Assembly: GCA_000320605.2 (NCBI GenBank)
Contig: KB445793.1
Coordinates: 632,556 to 696,555 of the forward strand
Direction: 5' to 3'
Origin: Gelatoporia subvermispora B
Lineage: Eukaryota; Basidiomycota; Agaricomycetes; Polyporales; Gelatoporiaceae
Length of the DNA: 64,000 nucleotides
The notes below the pieces were generated by a model. It saw nothing but the letters and a program-made list of their open reading frames with translations. It was not told where the DNA came from and did no database searches. Below are positions 36,101 through 46,069 of this stretch, piece after piece (positions within the stretch are counted from its first letter, which is position 1; the number at the start of each line of letters is the position of its first letter). The position numbers and the translations under genes were made by a program.

Positions 36101-36418
36101 ATGTCGGAATACACGCCGCTCAGCCAGGAGCCCGACTGCGACGTCGACGAAAAGGCGAGCCTGCAGAGCAAGACCTCGTCGTCGGATTCGCTCCCCCTCC
36201 CCAGCGCACGGCACTCGTGGATCAGCGCACTCACCACCCCCGTCGTCGCGATCACGCTCGTCGCGTTCCTCGTCGCGCTGAACGTCGCATGCATCTCCGT
36301 TCTCGCGCAGCAGGTCCGAGACGTGCACTCTGCCCTCCAGCCGCACCTCGACTTCACGGACACCCGCGCTCTGCCACGGCCGGACCCGTACGACTCGCTC
36401 GCGCAGCTGTACAAGTGA
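36101..36418 (+). CDS. Small single-helix membrane protein with LPRPDPY motif
   Basis: An intronless 105-residue protein. It has a polar N terminus (MSEYTPLSQEPDCDVDEKAS), one helix (about TTPVVAITLVAFLVALNVAC) and a short outside tail ending LPRPDPYDSLAQLYK. Small proteins or domains with an LPRPDxY/Q motif after a single N-terminal helix are common in Agaricomycetes, and the layout resembles the N terminus of UstYa proteins, but there is no HxxHC motif, so no oxidase activity is expected. It may be a truncated UstYa relative or a separate family. It lies 8 kb from the UstYa-like gene. Confidence 0.65.
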   Translation: MSEYTPLSQEPDCDVDEKASLQSKTSSSDSLPLPSARHSWISALTTPVVAITLVAFLVALNVACISVLAQQVRDVHSALQPHLDFTDTRALPRPDPYDSLAQLYK

Positions 36419-39387
36419 CGATGGATAGTACTGGGAGGGGGCTTGGTGGATGGTTGTATTTGTGTATCGATACGTGGCGTATCTATCCGTCTGGATTCTG
36501 CTCGTCTGTCTTTCCATTTACAATACGCAGTGATCGCCGATACGATCGAAACGAGCGCTCTGCACACTGTGCTCGGTCCGTCAGCGCAACTGGAGGCGCA
36601 GTCATTTATTGCAATGACGGCATACCAAGCAGCCCCGCTGCTGTGCGCCTGCGGCAAGAGATTGAGTGTGTTCTTGGGCAAATCTCACCCCCAGCGCCCA
36701 TCTCGAGCGACCGACTTTCCAGCGCCAAGTTCGACATCGCCTACGACCGACGTCGACGTGTGCCTTGCCCACTCCCACCCCTCGCTGACCCAAAGGACCG
36801 CACTCTTGTCTAATGCCGAACGGGTACATTGCGTGCAGATTCGCAGCCCTGGTGTTGTACAACCCTGAGATGATATCATTGGGGCCGCAACCCTGCGCTT
36901 ATCGCGCAATCGTGCCAATGAGGACACCTCAGATTCGGATTCGCCAAGCTGGATCCCCCGGACCCACGATCTTTCATTTCGTCATCCTCCATCCTGGACA
37001 AGGGACAAGGTATTTGTTGCCTTGGATATTAGGTAGGAATAATACGATATGTCGACAAATATATGCTTAACTTGGAACTTGTGACCTAAATCGCGATTGA
37101 AGCTCTAACAATGCATATTCGCAAGCTTCTCGGCGACTGCATGCTGAGCATCAGTGAAATGCAAATGCCACTGAAGCGCTGCGGGACGATACGCCTGTCG
37201 GACGTACAGACTTGTGAGCTGATTCTCCGGTGTACTAAGGGTTGGACGAGTCGAAGACCTCCCAGCCAAACACGCCGACGGGTAAACTGCGAAGTATTTT
37301 GTCATCTGTGCGCCTTCTTCCAACAAATGTCATCTGCAGGTGCAGTGGGATCAAGCGTTTGCTCTCTTTTCCATTCCAGAGCTGAGACAGCACCGATCCT
37401 TCGACTTCGTCCAAGCCGCTCAGATCGTGATACAATGATATGATACTCTGAACGTCGATCGATAGCATACGGACACCCTGTCCGCAGGCGCAAGTCAGAG
37501 ATTATCGAGCAGACGGCTCTGCTGGACTGCCGATCCGAAAAATCTTCTCGTTGCAACGCTCCAGCGATATGAAAGGCATCTCGAAACTGATGGGACACCT
37601 CCTGCTTTGAGTCTGCGAGGAACATGACCTAGTACCTGGCCCGAACTGCATAATTGGCTGAAGGTCTTACGTCTCGTATGCTTCCAGCCTGTATTCAACA
37701 CCTTCAGCGTTTTGAATGTGAATATATGATGTCGGTCAGCCGCTAACCCGTGGCCGCCGTTCTAAGGTCTTAACTAATCGGCGCTTCGAACTTGTGTTAT
37801 GCGTCCAAGATCGAATCACGGGAGTTTGTCTCCGAATGCGCCAAGCCAGGACTACTGCAGTGAGGTGAGGTAACGGTATATCAGCGATGTACTCTACACT
37901 GTCGCCAACCTCGAGTATCTCGATCACTGCACCATGACAGACTCACTAACTTCGCGCTCGATCATTCTCGATGGATCCCGGCCGCGCACAATGCCAGCGG
38001 GTGGACGGGTCCTAAGAGATAGTGAGATCAATATAAACGGTGTTATTGATGTTACGACGGGCATTTCCATCACACCGGAGACAAGTTCGCCGAATCTGCT
38101 GAAGATACCCGTCTCGAGGGGAGCATCCTCAATGCGAAGCTCCAAAACCCGACGACACTTGGGCCGACGCGCCCTTCAACTTGGATATCTTGCTGACCAA
38201 TACCGATGGATGCTTGTAGTAGGCGCAGTTGTACTGCTCTTGGAAAAATTAGTGTTTGATTGGATGCTCTTGAGGCACGAATCCATTGCTCGCTCGCACT
38301 GCACCAATACTGCACTGAATCAAAACGAGCTTACAGGCAGATACACGTGCTTTGTAGGTTTTCAGGTAGTAGCCGAGTCTCGAGCGAGGTGACGCAAAAT
38401 CTGCACAGTTCGCGAAACGGGGATAGGATGCAATGGTATTCGTAATAATTTGCGATGAGTGTAATTTTCATTCTCCCCCGAGAGAGAGTAGAAAGCGTGA
38501 TTATATTCAGGGAGAGTTGGTCCTCTGGGTACGAGGACAAATTTTGCGTGCTAGAGGAATTAAACCACAGCACGACGTGGTCCAACGAGAATCAACGTTG
38601 CGAATTTCTTTTCCTGTTTCGCTGGTCTTCTGGCCGTCTTTGCCCACTCTCACTCTAGTATGTCAAAAGCGGCACAACATGCGAAAGTCCATCGTCCCAC
38701 ACCCGTATTTTTCACACATATGTTGAATCCCTTTTGTGTGCCTTCTTGGTGTGCGATTTAGCGGAATCAGTGACATCTCATTTTCACTTTTACTAATTAC
38801 CATGAATATATGACTGCTTCACAATACCCTGCGTGGAGGTGGAATGACGACATACCATCCCATTACTGTACGCTGCGAAAGTATGTTCTGCTCACCTGTG
38901 GCACATCGATAATACTCATGGTTGAGTAACTATCCGGCGTCATGTTCGACGACATCGGCATATGACCGACTGCCACGTGCGCCTTGATAACACGGCGCTC
39001 TCTGAGCTGGGAGGCTACTTTTCATTCAAGTATTGTCAAACCCACATATTACATGCAGGACTACGGTACTGACTCTGTAACACCCTGGGATGATATCACC
39101 CTTGTCACGCCCGCTGTTCACAAGCTCCCTTTCGGCTTTGCAGGTAGAGCGAGGAACTCCGATATGTCGGAAGAACATTGCGAAGCTCGCTCACATGCGT
39201 TCGCTACTTATACAGACGGAGTTTCAGCTCGATGCTTGCAGTCAAATTCTTCCACGGAATGGCATTCGTGGCTGAGATCACGAAGGTTTTGAGAAATACG
39301 CCTTTGATCGCAAATTGCGGATTCATATAAGAGCTGTAATATCGCGAGAAGTCGTATACACATCTTGACGACTCGGCGCGGAACCAC
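36419..39387. other. Gene-poor intergenic stretch
   Basis: Three kilobases without a gene I can firmly support. The best open frame is at 37934-38392, listed separately. The sequence from 38400 onward is AT-richer. The right end is the promoter of the small secreted peptide gene at 39388. Confidence 0.35.
37934..38392 (+). CDS. Hypothetical protein with one possible membrane helix, doubtful
   Basis: A single-exon frame of 152 codons starting MTDSLTSRSIILDGSRP. It has one strongly hydrophobic stretch, WMLVVGAVVLLLEKLVF, preceded by a basic segment RSSKTRRHLGRRALQLGYL. No family is recognised. The opposite strand also has a 73-codon open frame, so openness alone is weak evidence. Confidence 0.25.
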   Translation: MTDSLTSRSIILDGSRPRTMPAGGRVLRDSEININGVIDVTTGISITPETSSPNLLKIPVSRGASSMRSSKTRRHLGRRALQLGYLADQYRWMLVVGAVVLLLEKLVFDWMLLRHESIARSHCTNTALNQNELTGRYTCFVGFQVVAESRAR

Positions 39388-39600
39388 ATGCGTGTCCAGA
39401 TTCCATATATCCTCTTGGGTCTTGTCGTTGGTGCCGTCGCCACCAGTGTCTGCTCACCTGCACGTGAGTCACATAGTCGAATAGTGAAAACCGAATGACC
39501 TAACGTGCATGCATCGCACACAGCGAGCCAGTCGCCTACTACTCCTGGCGTCTTATTCGCGGAGCATGTGCACCAAACGGTAGGCATGAGGGGCCGCTGA
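39388..39600 (+). CDS. Single-motif secreted peptide, candidate RiPP precursor B
   Basis: Two exons (39388-39463 and 39524-39600) with a 60-base GT-AG intron splice to 50 residues. The first exon is a clean signal peptide, MRVQIPYILLGLVVGAVATS followed by VCSPA. The second exon carries one copy of the motif seen in precursor A: TPGVLFAEHVHQ, then TVGMRGR and stop. As in precursor A, the intron is phase 1 and the motif begins just after the splice. It is too short and too isolated to be called on openness alone; the match to repeats 13 kb away is the evidence. Arg residues at the end (MRGR) occupy the place where precursor A repeats end in ER. Confidence 0.72.
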
Positions 39601-40953
39601 GACACGTTTCAATGTAAGTGTAGATTCTTGTCACACGTACAACGACAGAAGGCCAATCATTCCACTGGGACAGGCGAGGAGGGCGTATGGCGGGACAAAT
39701 ATGAGATACCGACAAATTCCTTGTCGTAGAAGTGACTGCACTGACCAGCATTATACCCCGATTTCCGAATTTCGCTATTCGCAAACCGTCCATGCATGAG
39801 GTCTGCGCGCGCTATCCCAAGCCATGAGGTCATATACCTCGTGCAAGCAAACATAACTTTACTATCTTCGAACAAATGAACAACCTGACTTTGAACTGAG
39901 CCTTGAACTAGCGACGATCATTAGTTTCCCAATATCGTGCAAAACAGTCTAGCGACAGAAGCAACGATGAACCCAATTCTGCGCAGATATCTAAGCGTAA
40001 AACGTGCTCACCGGAATAGTACTTGTCCAGGAAGGATTGCGAATCCTAATGCATCGTGTGTCGAAAAATGTGAAAGGGGGAACTGGCACGCCAAATAATG
40101 ACCCCTCGGTACCGAGACTGAGGAGTGAGCAAAATGTCTGTTGTAGTCTGACTCTTTAGATGCAGAACGCCTACATTCATTGGTCGATGGAGAACGTCAA
40201 TGACCTCCGGAAGGATAGACCTGTAAGAGTGAGTACTTTGGCTCACTTTGATCGGGTTTGAAGTAATGTATTCTCGAACAACAGTTGTACGAGCTGACGT
40301 ACATACCTGCTACAAGGTTTTAGCTAAGTAGGATCACGCATTCTCGAAATCCATCGCACGTGTTCATCCCACAAGTTGACGCGGCCTGCATGTCGCACGG
40401 GAGTTCGCACTCGCGAGTCTAGGTCGCACACCGACTTCGAAGTGTGTCATGCTGATGTGCACAAGGTACCAGCATCCCGAGTCGATCCGCGGAGTGCTAA
40501 GCCAGAGTCTCGGTGGCTATCAACTTCTTCGTTCTTCTGCCAGTAGAAAGCAAGTCTGCTACGCGCTCGAGAGTAAGGTTTAGCATGCCTCTTGCGAAAG
40601 TCCTCTGTTGAACCGTCAGGAAGCTACCGGCTTTGTACAGAAACCGGCGGCACCAGACCGCGATTGTTCTCTTCGATACCGGTCAGAGAACAACACAATT
40701 CGGCTTCTCACTCATTTAGTAATGGCGCCCAGCAATCGGTCGTCTTCATGTGGGACGCCGGTTCGAGCAGTACCGGTGCTGTAAGGGCCAGCGACTACTC
40801 AGTACCGTCATGCCTATGACTCTGGTCGGGCTAGACTTAGTTCGCCGCATCTCACAGTTGTGCTGTGTTTCGAACTGAACTTTATTCGCCGAGGTGATAT
40901 AATGCTGCGTATGCGCGTGAGGTTGTGCTCGATCATACGCGCCGGTTGTGAAC
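39601..40953. other. Intergenic, no supported gene
   Basis: I looked for further copies of the LF-x-x-x-VH motif on both strands and found none I trust. A plus-strand frame around 40592-40819 reads TRPRLFSSIPVREQH, which is only loosely similar and has no signal peptide. Confidence 0.35.
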
Positions 40954-41180
40954 ATGACCCGGTCGTCAATCCCTTTGTTTATCGTCCTTGCTGTGATGTC
41001 TATGATCGGGTGTGCCGCTGGTAGTCCGATAGAAAACGCCGCTGCGACTACGAGTGAGTAGTCGCCTGGATGGTTCGGGTATCTCACTGACTCATTCGTG
41101 TGACAGCTACCACACTGTTTCCAAGTGGTGGACTGTTCAAAGGACGTGTCCATATGGAGATCAATGAACGGCCCAAGTGA
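40954..41180 (+). CDS. Single-motif secreted peptide, candidate RiPP precursor C
   Basis: Two exons (40954-41053 and 41107-41180) splice through a 53-base phase-1 intron to 57 residues. The N terminus MTRSSIPLFIVLAVMSMIGC is a signal peptide, followed by a Thr/Ala-rich spacer. The second exon encodes FPSGGLFKGRVHMEINERPK and stop. This aligns without gaps to precursor A repeat 3 (TPGGLFAGSVHQEITERED): GGLF, VH, E-I and ER are shared. Identical gene layout in precursor B (signal exon, phase-1 intron, motif exon) supports a common family. Confidence 0.7.
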
Positions 41181-42583
41181 AGCCCGGTGATGCACATGCT
41201 CTTGCTTGCTGGTGAGTGTCGTACCTATCAACTCGAATCGTCTCCAAGGAGTTGTATAGAACCCATGGATGAATCAGTTGATGTAGACAGTGATTGCCAC
41301 TTGAGCGGACACGTCAGGAATGTTATCGACCAAAGTGGGAGACGCGGAGCCAAGGGTCCCGATATAGCCAGGCCTTCCTTGTGCGAGGGGTTGGGTGTAT
41401 GCAGCATGTACCTCAAGATGGCAAGGTTGCCCATGGTCCTCTTTTACGACTTGTTCCTAGATGATGATCTAGAACCTCAGAAAGCCAGCGGTATTCCTCG
41501 TGATCGGAACGATAGCACCGAGCACGTCCATTGCCTCTCGCCAGTGCCACATCGATGAAGATGCTACGCAGCTGAAGCGGCGCCGCCGTACGCTCGCATC
41601 AGCGTCAAAGGAGATGACAGCTGTGACAACAGAGGGGAAGCTTCACATAACCCATAAGTCGAACACGTCGCCGCTATACTTGTTCCGATACGGGTATATC
41701 GGAGGCAAATAGCAAAGCCGGTGTTGAATCATGCGCCCAATATTGCCTGCTCTCCTGGTGATAACCATAGGCGGGACCGAGATAGCGTGCACTGGGAAAA
41801 TCCGCGGAGCCAGACGCACATGAGAACTCACGGAAAAATGGGATGGAACGAAGAAGAGAACTTAGTAAAAAGTCACTGGATAGGACCGGCGACTGGCTTT
41901 TCAAGCGTTAAGGAGAAATCCAAATAGTGGGGTCTTCTTCTTGCAGGGATAAGTTTATGCATGGGAATGTCGATGAAGGAGGTGAGTCAAAAGAGTCAGA
42001 AGAAGCGTCCAGGACTTTGTACTGGGGTGCAGCGAAGGCTAGTGAAGTTCGGATTAATCCAGGTGCTGGTAAATACCGCTGGGGCTGAAATGCTTGCATC
42101 CCGGACAGTGCAGAATCCAACAAACACATTGTAGAGAATACATGGTGGTCATCCGGGTCAATTATGACTTCATGGTACGATAGAGACGACAAGAGCTCGA
42201 TCTGGTGGTGGCCGTCGAAGACAAGCGGAGTTAACGCAGGCGCGGCCAAGACTCTGGGCCCAAAGTGGCACGCGCAGGCTAACCCGATGTATACAGCTCT
42301 CGCTTAGTGAAACACATAGCACTTGCAATCAGTCCACTCACCTTTCAGATGCGCAGAATCGCCTATAATGAGAGCTGCACACACAATAGACTGACTTGAC
42401 AAAGTGACTTATAGAGATACAAGCGTATGGTAGCTCGACGGAGGAACAAGGAGCCAATGGAAAAGGAGTGACACAGACGGGAAAGAGGACAGTGGGTAAT
42501 GGAAGAGAGAAGCAGGCACAATGAGAATGTCCTGTCCACCGCCCCTCCCGCTTCGCAGACGGCAGCGCACGGACTGCGTACAA
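41181..42583. other. Intergenic, no supported gene
   Basis: A 113-codon minus-strand frame (41908-42249) and a 123-codon plus-strand frame (41187-41558) lack recognisable content. The right end is the 3' region of the NOT2 gene. Confidence 0.35.
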
Positions 42584-44663
42584 TTACATCGCGGCCATGC
42601 CCATGCCCTGGAACGCGGCGAGGCGCTGTGTGGGCTGTGCCTGCTGCTGGTGCTGCGGCACGACGGGCATCTGGACGCTCTGTCCGGGCGCGGTAGTTGG
42701 CAAGGTCTTCTCCTCAAGGTCCGCGTAGAGCACAGTCATCTCTTTCCGCGACTTCTCCCAGTTCTCCGGGTCCCAGTACGAGTACGTGCCGTGCTCGCCA
42801 CCCGCAACCTTCTGAGAGGGCGTCGTGCCCGTCTCCTTCGTGATCCATAGACGCAGCTCCTTGTGAAACCGCCAGTTGCGGCCGAACCTATGTTGTCAGA
42901 TTCGTCAGCTCTCCGCGCGCACGCGCTCCTTCCATGATCCGACGTACAGTTCCTGTGCGGCAATTTCCTGCAATTGATCACGAGGAGATGCGTAGAACAT
43001 GAAGAACAACGTCTCGTCGCTGAAGGCAGCTACCTTTCCCGGGGTCGGCGGCGGCGGCTGCACGTTATAGCATCCCGGTAGATGGAAGTCGGGCTCTACC
43101 GTATGCGCCGCAGACGAGTCCGCCCATGGCGTAATGAACGTCGAGTACAAGCTCCTGCAGCACAACGTCCATCACCCTATCCAGCGGAGAGCGTCGACCC
43201 ACTTACCCTGGCGTCTGCATGTCTAGCCCCATAGTCCCTAGGTCCGTCCCTATCGAAAGCAGGTTCTGATCCGGATCAGCACTCTTGATCAAGGCCAGAA
43301 GGCCGAGGAGCCCCCATCGGTCCGCCGGCGACATGAGGACTTGCTGGGCGGGGGTTTGTGGTACTGCACTGGCGTGCCCGGGTCCCTGAGAAGGGTGTTG
43401 CGCGGTGTCACCTGCCGCGGTACCGTTTCCGAGGTACGGCGTCTGTTGCGCCCCCGCTAGCGCCGCGCCTTGGGTTTGCTGCTGATTGAATGTGGCTGGT
43501 GATGGCACCCCGGGCGGCGCGTTCAGATGTTGCACCTGCGCCTGCTGTTGTTGTGGCTGGGCTTGCTGGAGGTTCTGGCCGTGGTTTTGGTGCGCGCCAT
43601 TAGGTAGGTTGCCCTGCTGGAATGCATTTGCTTGTTGTGCACCAGGATTTGCGTTCGGTGAGCTCCATGCAACGGGTGTAGCTGTATGGTTGTTCTGGGT
43701 CTGATTGAGCTTCAGCGCATAGTTCTACAATGCGAGCAAAGTCTAAGCTCGGGGGCCATGAAAAAGTAAGATGCCACGTACCCGCTGCTTGTCCGTTTCT
43801 GACGCGAAGCCCCCTTGCACATTCCTCGTCTGAGCCAAGTTCAATAACCCCGGCTGCTGCTGCCCCGATTGTGCGGTCTGCACATTACCCGTCAAGGTGC
43901 CCAGTAACTGCTGACGATGTTGCTGGTCTGCGTGTTGCTGGAAACCATTGAGACCCGGTGGATGGCCATCCACCCCTTGTTGCGCCTGCTGCGTGTGCGT
44001 CTGCCCACCTAGCGCAGGGAAGTCATCCGCCGTGAAATCCCGCAGTAGATTTGAGCCCGCTGCTCCGACTCCCTGTGTTCCCTGTGCTCCCTGAGCCCCC
44101 GTACCAGCCTGACTTGCGTAACTCGCCGTATTCGTACTGGATGTCGTTGTCGAGTTGTTCGCAGGAGTAGATCCCAGCGCCGGGAAGTCGTTAGGATCCA
44201 GCCCTACTTCGCTTGCTGACGAGACGGATGGTGCGGTCCCTAGACTAGGAGTGGCATTTTGCGCGAGATGAGGGGGAAGATTTGAGTTGATGCCCGACTG
44301 TTGCTGGTGTGCCGCATGCGACAGTGGTGTTTGCGCTGTATGCTGTACTAGGGGCTGCTGCGTCTGTTGCTGCTGGAGTCCTGCCGAACCAAAAGGGAAA
44401 TTGTTCTGTCCTCTTTGCTGCTGCAGGAAATTCGGGGATGGCTGAGCGACAATGTTCTGTGCGGTCCGGTGATTTGGCAGTGTCGGATACCCTGGCATTA
44501 CATTTCTTGGAGGAATTCCATAACCAGGATACGGTTGACGATAGGGGCCTCCGAGGCCAGGATTTGGTGCAAGAGTTGGTTGTCTCTGCGGTGGTTGACC
44601 TGGGTGTGAAATGAGCAATTGCAGGGGCTCACACGAGTTCCAGCGATTACCTGGTCGATTCAT
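42584..44663 (-). CDS. NOT2: CCR4-NOT complex subunit 2 (NOT2/CDC36)
   Basis: A structural subunit of the CCR4-NOT complex that controls mRNA deadenylation and transcription. The long N-terminal part is low-complexity and Gln-rich (for example LQQQQTQQPLVQHTAQTPLS) with two DDFPALG-type motifs (LDPNDFPALGSTP and FTADDFPALGGQ). The C-terminal NOT-box domain is unmistakable: LLSIGTDLGTMGLDMQTPGN, FHLPGCYNVQPPPPTPGKVA, FSDETLFFMFYASPRDQLQE and IAAQELYNRNWRFHKELRLW. Further on are EHGTYSYWDPENWEKSRKEM and VLYADLEEKTLP. The initiator exon is only 13 bases (MNRP plus one base), joined to QPPQRQPTLAPN. The protein ends AFQGMGMAAM. No break is seen. Confidence 0.93.
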
Positions 44664-45000
44664 AGTTTTCCTTGCGGATGAATGAATCAAGCAGAGGTGG
44701 TAAGAGTGCGATTGGGGTGGAGATGATGAATATAATCGCTCGCTGTCTCGCTCGCTGGACTGAAGTGGCGGAACGAAACCGAAGTGCCAGGAGGCGCGGT
44801 CCACCAACTCAACTCCGCTCTGCCGGCATGTGTGCCCATCATCTTCTACCCCCACTTGCTTGTGCTCACAAAATCTAGACTGTATTTCTTACTAGCCGAC
44901 TGTGACTTTGGGCTTTACTGCTGTATTCTTAGACTATTTATCTGCACAAAAATTCGCCTGGGCGCTGTCACTCTGCGCTAGATTAGACGCGCGACTTGCA
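44664..45000. promoter_or_regulatory. Divergent promoter between NOT2 and RPC9
   Basis: A 337-base stretch between divergently transcribed housekeeping genes; it must hold both promoters. I do not see a clear TATA box. Confidence 0.45.
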
Positions 45001-45822
45001 ATGGAGGTGCGCTCAGTGTAACGCTGTGGCCTATGCATATAGACAGTCGTACTAGGTCGTCAACCAAAGGGCAGCATTGCTCTCCAACTATGAAGTCCTC
45101 ACGCTGCTGCGGGAGCTTGAGAGCGACCACCTAGCGCGGACCAAGACCGCCCTGCGTCTCAAGAAGGAAGAGGAGCAGTCTGGTACAAAAGTACACGCAC
45201 CACAGGAGGACGTCTGTGAGAACCTGCGAACCATCGAAGTGGAAGTGAGTGCCCCCATCATGATGTCTGCGGTCTGAGCGGGTCACGGAAGCTCGTGTCA
45301 GCTGCTAACCGAGATATCCTCAGGCGATACAGTACCTCTCGGCAGACTACCAGCCTACTGCGTCCCAGAGCGAAGCCGGCATTGCACAGCTCACAAAATC
45401 TCTTTCTGCATTTGATTTGACAAAGTCCGAGAAGCTGCAAATTGTGAACTTGGCACCAACAGAGCCAGTAGAGCTTTATGTTGTCAGTCTCGTACCCTCT
45501 AGCGTCTCATTGAGGTCCATAAGCTCACAAACCTGGATAGATCGTAGAGGAGCTAGAAGACCGCTTGGGCGACCACATGGACTCAATGCTATCTCTCGTC
45601 AAGGCATCACTATCAGAGCCAGCAGCTCCAACAGTAAACGGGGCGCCGGACGACGCTGGCGCGGGCAATGCACGCTTGCAGTACCCATCAGGCAACGCGC
45701 AAGTAGTATACGAAGAAGAGACCACATGGCAAGATTACCAAGTGAATGAGGAGGTCTTCGACGATACCGGCGAGGGCGCCGGGATTGAGGGCGACCTCGA
45801 CATGGACGACGATGGCGAATAG
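45001..45822 (+). CDS. RPC17: RNA polymerase III subunit RPC9 (RPC17/CRCP)
   Basis: A subunit of the RNA polymerase III stalk, which pairs with RPC25/RPC8 and contacts initiation factors. Four exons (45001-45017, 45070-45244, 45324-45482 and 45541-45822) splice to 210 residues. The N terminus MEVRSVAALLSNYEVLTLLR has the family's ALLSNYEV signature. The HRDC-like helical domain includes LTKSEKLQIVNLAPTEPVEL followed by YVIVEELEDRLGDH. The C terminus is acidic, ending EGDLDMDDDGE. The first exon is short, and the donor after GT at 45017 was chosen to keep frame with AALLSNYEV. Confidence 0.87.
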
Positions 45823-46069
45823 ACATGGAGCCTTACGATCACACTGTGTGCATGATTATTTGCTTGCATGGTGCGATATGCCTAGTACACAACATGTTTA
45901 ATCTGCGGTCTATAATATCTGTGGACTACTCAGAGTTCGTGCGAATCTGCAATATATGGATAATGGACAACTTATGTGCAAGCGAGTGGCAGGAGTAACG
46001 AGTGGCTGGTAACACAGATGAGAAAACCAGGGAAGCGGTGTGTGGAGGTAACGCAGCGAGGTGAAGGGG
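45823..46069. terminator. Convergent 3' region of RPC9 and the serine-rich gene
   Basis: Two genes end facing each other here within about 250 bases; polyadenylation sites for both must lie inside. No exact site can be assigned from sequence. Confidence 0.35.

Noticed and set aside
36064..36813. Overlapping frames of 205 and 243 codons on both strands over the LPRPDPY gene
   Set aside because: Openness comes from GC-rich codons of the real gene; neither shows protein-like composition or a domain.
40592..40819. Possible fourth motif copy (RLFSSIPVREQH)
   Set aside because: LF and H are spaced differently, VH is lacking, and no signal exon or phase-1 acceptor is present.
43743..44855. 370-codon minus-strand frame starting upstream of NOT2
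   Set aside because: It reads through the first NOT2 intron. Most of it is NOT2 coding sequence, and the extra N terminus before MNRP has no support; the spliced model gives MNRPGQPPQRQ.
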